Assembly (NCBI GenBank): GCA_023451855.1
Contig: JAEXXY010000175.1
Coordinates: 1 to 6,130, forward strand
Reading direction: 5' to 3'
Origin: Actinomycetes bacterium
GTDB taxonomy: Bacteria; Actinomycetota; Actinomycetes; Actinomycetales; Dermatophilaceae
Length of the DNA stretch: 6,130 nt
The notes under the pieces were generated by a model, which worked only from the letters and a program-made list of their open reading frames with translations, was not told where the DNA came from and made no database searches. Below are positions 5,301 through 6,130 of this stretch, in pieces; positions within the stretch are counted from its first letter, which is position 1, and every line of letters begins with the position of its first letter. Position numbers and translations under genes: made by a program.

Positions 5301-6130
5301 TCAGGCGAGGGAGATGGTGACCGTGGTGCCGGCCGAACCCGGCGACCAGCCCTCGTCGCCCTTCGAGCGGTCCCACACGCGCTCGCCGATGGCGACGCGG
5401 GTCGCGCCGTACTGCTCGGCGCGGGCGACGGCCCAGTGCGCGACGGCCCAGGCGAGCGTCGGGTTCGGGGCGGTGACGACGACCTGGCCCTGGGCCGTGC
5501 GCACCGAGGTGATGCCCATCTGCTCGGCGAGGTCGCTCGCGACCCGGTCCGGCCCGACGCTCGTCTTGGCCGCGTCGAGGCGGCAGGTGAGCCCGGCGGG
5601 GGAGTGCCCGGTCAGTGTCGAGGCGAGCACGCGGCCCTGGCCCTCGTGGTCGCGGTAGGCCTCGGGGAAGCCGCTGCGCTGGACCTTCTGGGCGATGGTC
5701 GTGATGTCGGCGGTCTGGTAGCCCTTGAACTTCACGAGCGCGTCGTAGAAGGCGTTCGTCGCATGGACCATGTCGAGGATCTGCTTCTCGCTGCCCCAGC
5801 CCTGGCTCGGCCGCTGCTGGAAGAGGCCGAGGGAGTCGCGGTCGCCGTAGCGCAGGTTGCGGATCTTCGACTCCTGGAACGCCGTCGTCAGGGCGATGGT
5901 CGCGGCCCGAGGGGGCAGCTCGCGCTTGACGGCGAGCGCGGCGATGAGCGCGGCGTTCGCCGTCTGCTCCGGGTCGAACGTCTCGGTGATGCCGCTGGCC
6001 GTGATGGTGCACGTCGGGTTGACGACGCTGGTGTAGAGGAAGCGCGCCCCGAACCAGGCGCCGGCGGCCACGAGCGCGACGACGACGAGCACGACCAGCC
6101 CCCGCCGCCGGCGTCGGGCGGGGCGGGGCC
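5301..6130 (-). CDS. Membrane-anchored lysozyme-like (transglycosylase-fold) protein, N-terminus beyond window
   Basis: The frame is open to the right edge. The visible N-terminus has five arginines followed by a hydrophobic stretch (LVVLVVVALVAAGAWFGARFL), a signal anchor with a positive inside. The GTG at 6092 would cut into this helix, so the true start is probably upstream of the visible sequence. After the anchor lies a segment with IALTTAFQESKIRN, GDRDSLGLFQQRPSQGWG and NAFYDAL, a pattern common in actinobacterial lysozyme-like cell-wall proteins; the Glu of QES (codon 5871-5873) is the candidate catalytic acid. The second half (about 5303-5640) has no motif I recognise; it holds AWAVAHWAVARAEQYGATRVAIGERVWD. 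Two cysteines outside the anchor could form a disulfide. The likely place is outside the membrane, facing peptidoglycan. Whether it cleaves glycan or is an inactive binder cannot be told. Its stop lies 17 bp from that of the convergent 118-residue gene. Confidence 0.82.
   Translation of the reverse strand, partial: PRPARRRRRGLVVLVVVALVAAGAWFGARFLYTSVVNPTCTITASGITETFDPEQTANAALIAALAVKRELPPRAATIALTTAFQESKIRNLRYGDRDSLGLFQQRPSQGWGSEKQILDMVHATNAFYDALVKFKGYQTADITTIAQKVQRSGFPEAYRDHEGQGRVLASTLTGHSPAGLTCRLDAAKTSVGPDRVASDLAEQMGITSVRTAQGQVVVTAPNPTLAWAVAHWAVARAEQYGATRVAIGERVWDRSKGDEGWSPGSAGTTVTISLA

Noticed and set aside
5098..6012. Second minus-strand frame opposite and within the lysozyme-like gene (304 codons)
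   Set aside because: It overlaps the lysozyme-like frame on the same strand. The translation is Arg/His/Pro-rich with no motif, while the other frame has a clear anchor and conserved core.
1..6130. Search for a novel defence, mobile or biosynthetic system
   Set aside because: No transposase, integrase, toxin-antitoxin pair, nuclease, reverse transcriptase, repeat array or modular enzyme is visible. Gene content and base composition are uniform and of housekeeping type.

Overview
The window is very GC-rich (roughly 70% or more by eye, not counted), with strong G/C preference at third codon positions and GTG starts. Its genes are typical of a high-GC Gram-positive actinobacterium: a bacterial-type citrate synthase, an FdxA-type seven-iron ferredoxin directly followed by a DapC-like aminotransferase (a neighbourhood also known from mycobacteria and streptomycetes), a VanW-domain protein and a lysozyme-like secreted protein. 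The protein style fits the Micrococcales, perhaps an Intrasporangiaceae relative, but that placement is inference.

Layout from left to right. At 2-661 (+) lies the C-terminal part of a VanW-domain envelope protein whose start is outside the window. A 40-bp convergent gap with a small hairpin separates it from a minus-strand two-part acetyltransferase gene (702-1862) with an SH3-like N-terminus and a C-terminal GNAT domain. A 60-bp divergent spacer (1863-1922) then leads into the plus-strand pair fdxA (1923-2249) and dapC (2246-3406), which overlap by four bases. After 111 bp comes gltA (3518-4801), closed by a perfect 19-bp-stem terminator (4827-4867). A 118-residue conserved protein of unknown function follows (4927-5283). 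Finally, 17 bp away and convergent, is a minus-strand membrane-anchored lysozyme-like protein (5301-6130) whose N-terminus runs off the right edge.

The genes mostly serve core metabolism and the cell envelope. GltA supplies the TCA cycle and hence 2-oxoglutarate and glutamate. DapC uses glutamate as amino donor to make diaminopimelate for lysine and peptidoglycan. The acetyltransferase may make N-acetylglutamate for arginine synthesis if it belongs to the Rv0428c/cg3035-like family, as its architecture suggests. FdxA is a general electron carrier. The two edge genes look like cell-wall proteins.

I see no tRNA, rRNA, CRISPR array, insertion sequence, phage gene or defence system. The window looks like ordinary chromosomal backbone. 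The items most worth a second look are the compact GNAT/fdxA divergent promoter with a probable leaderless GNAT transcript, the possible N-acetylglutamate synthase role of the GNAT protein, the uncharacterised 118-residue family, and the stacked palindromes downstream of gltA.
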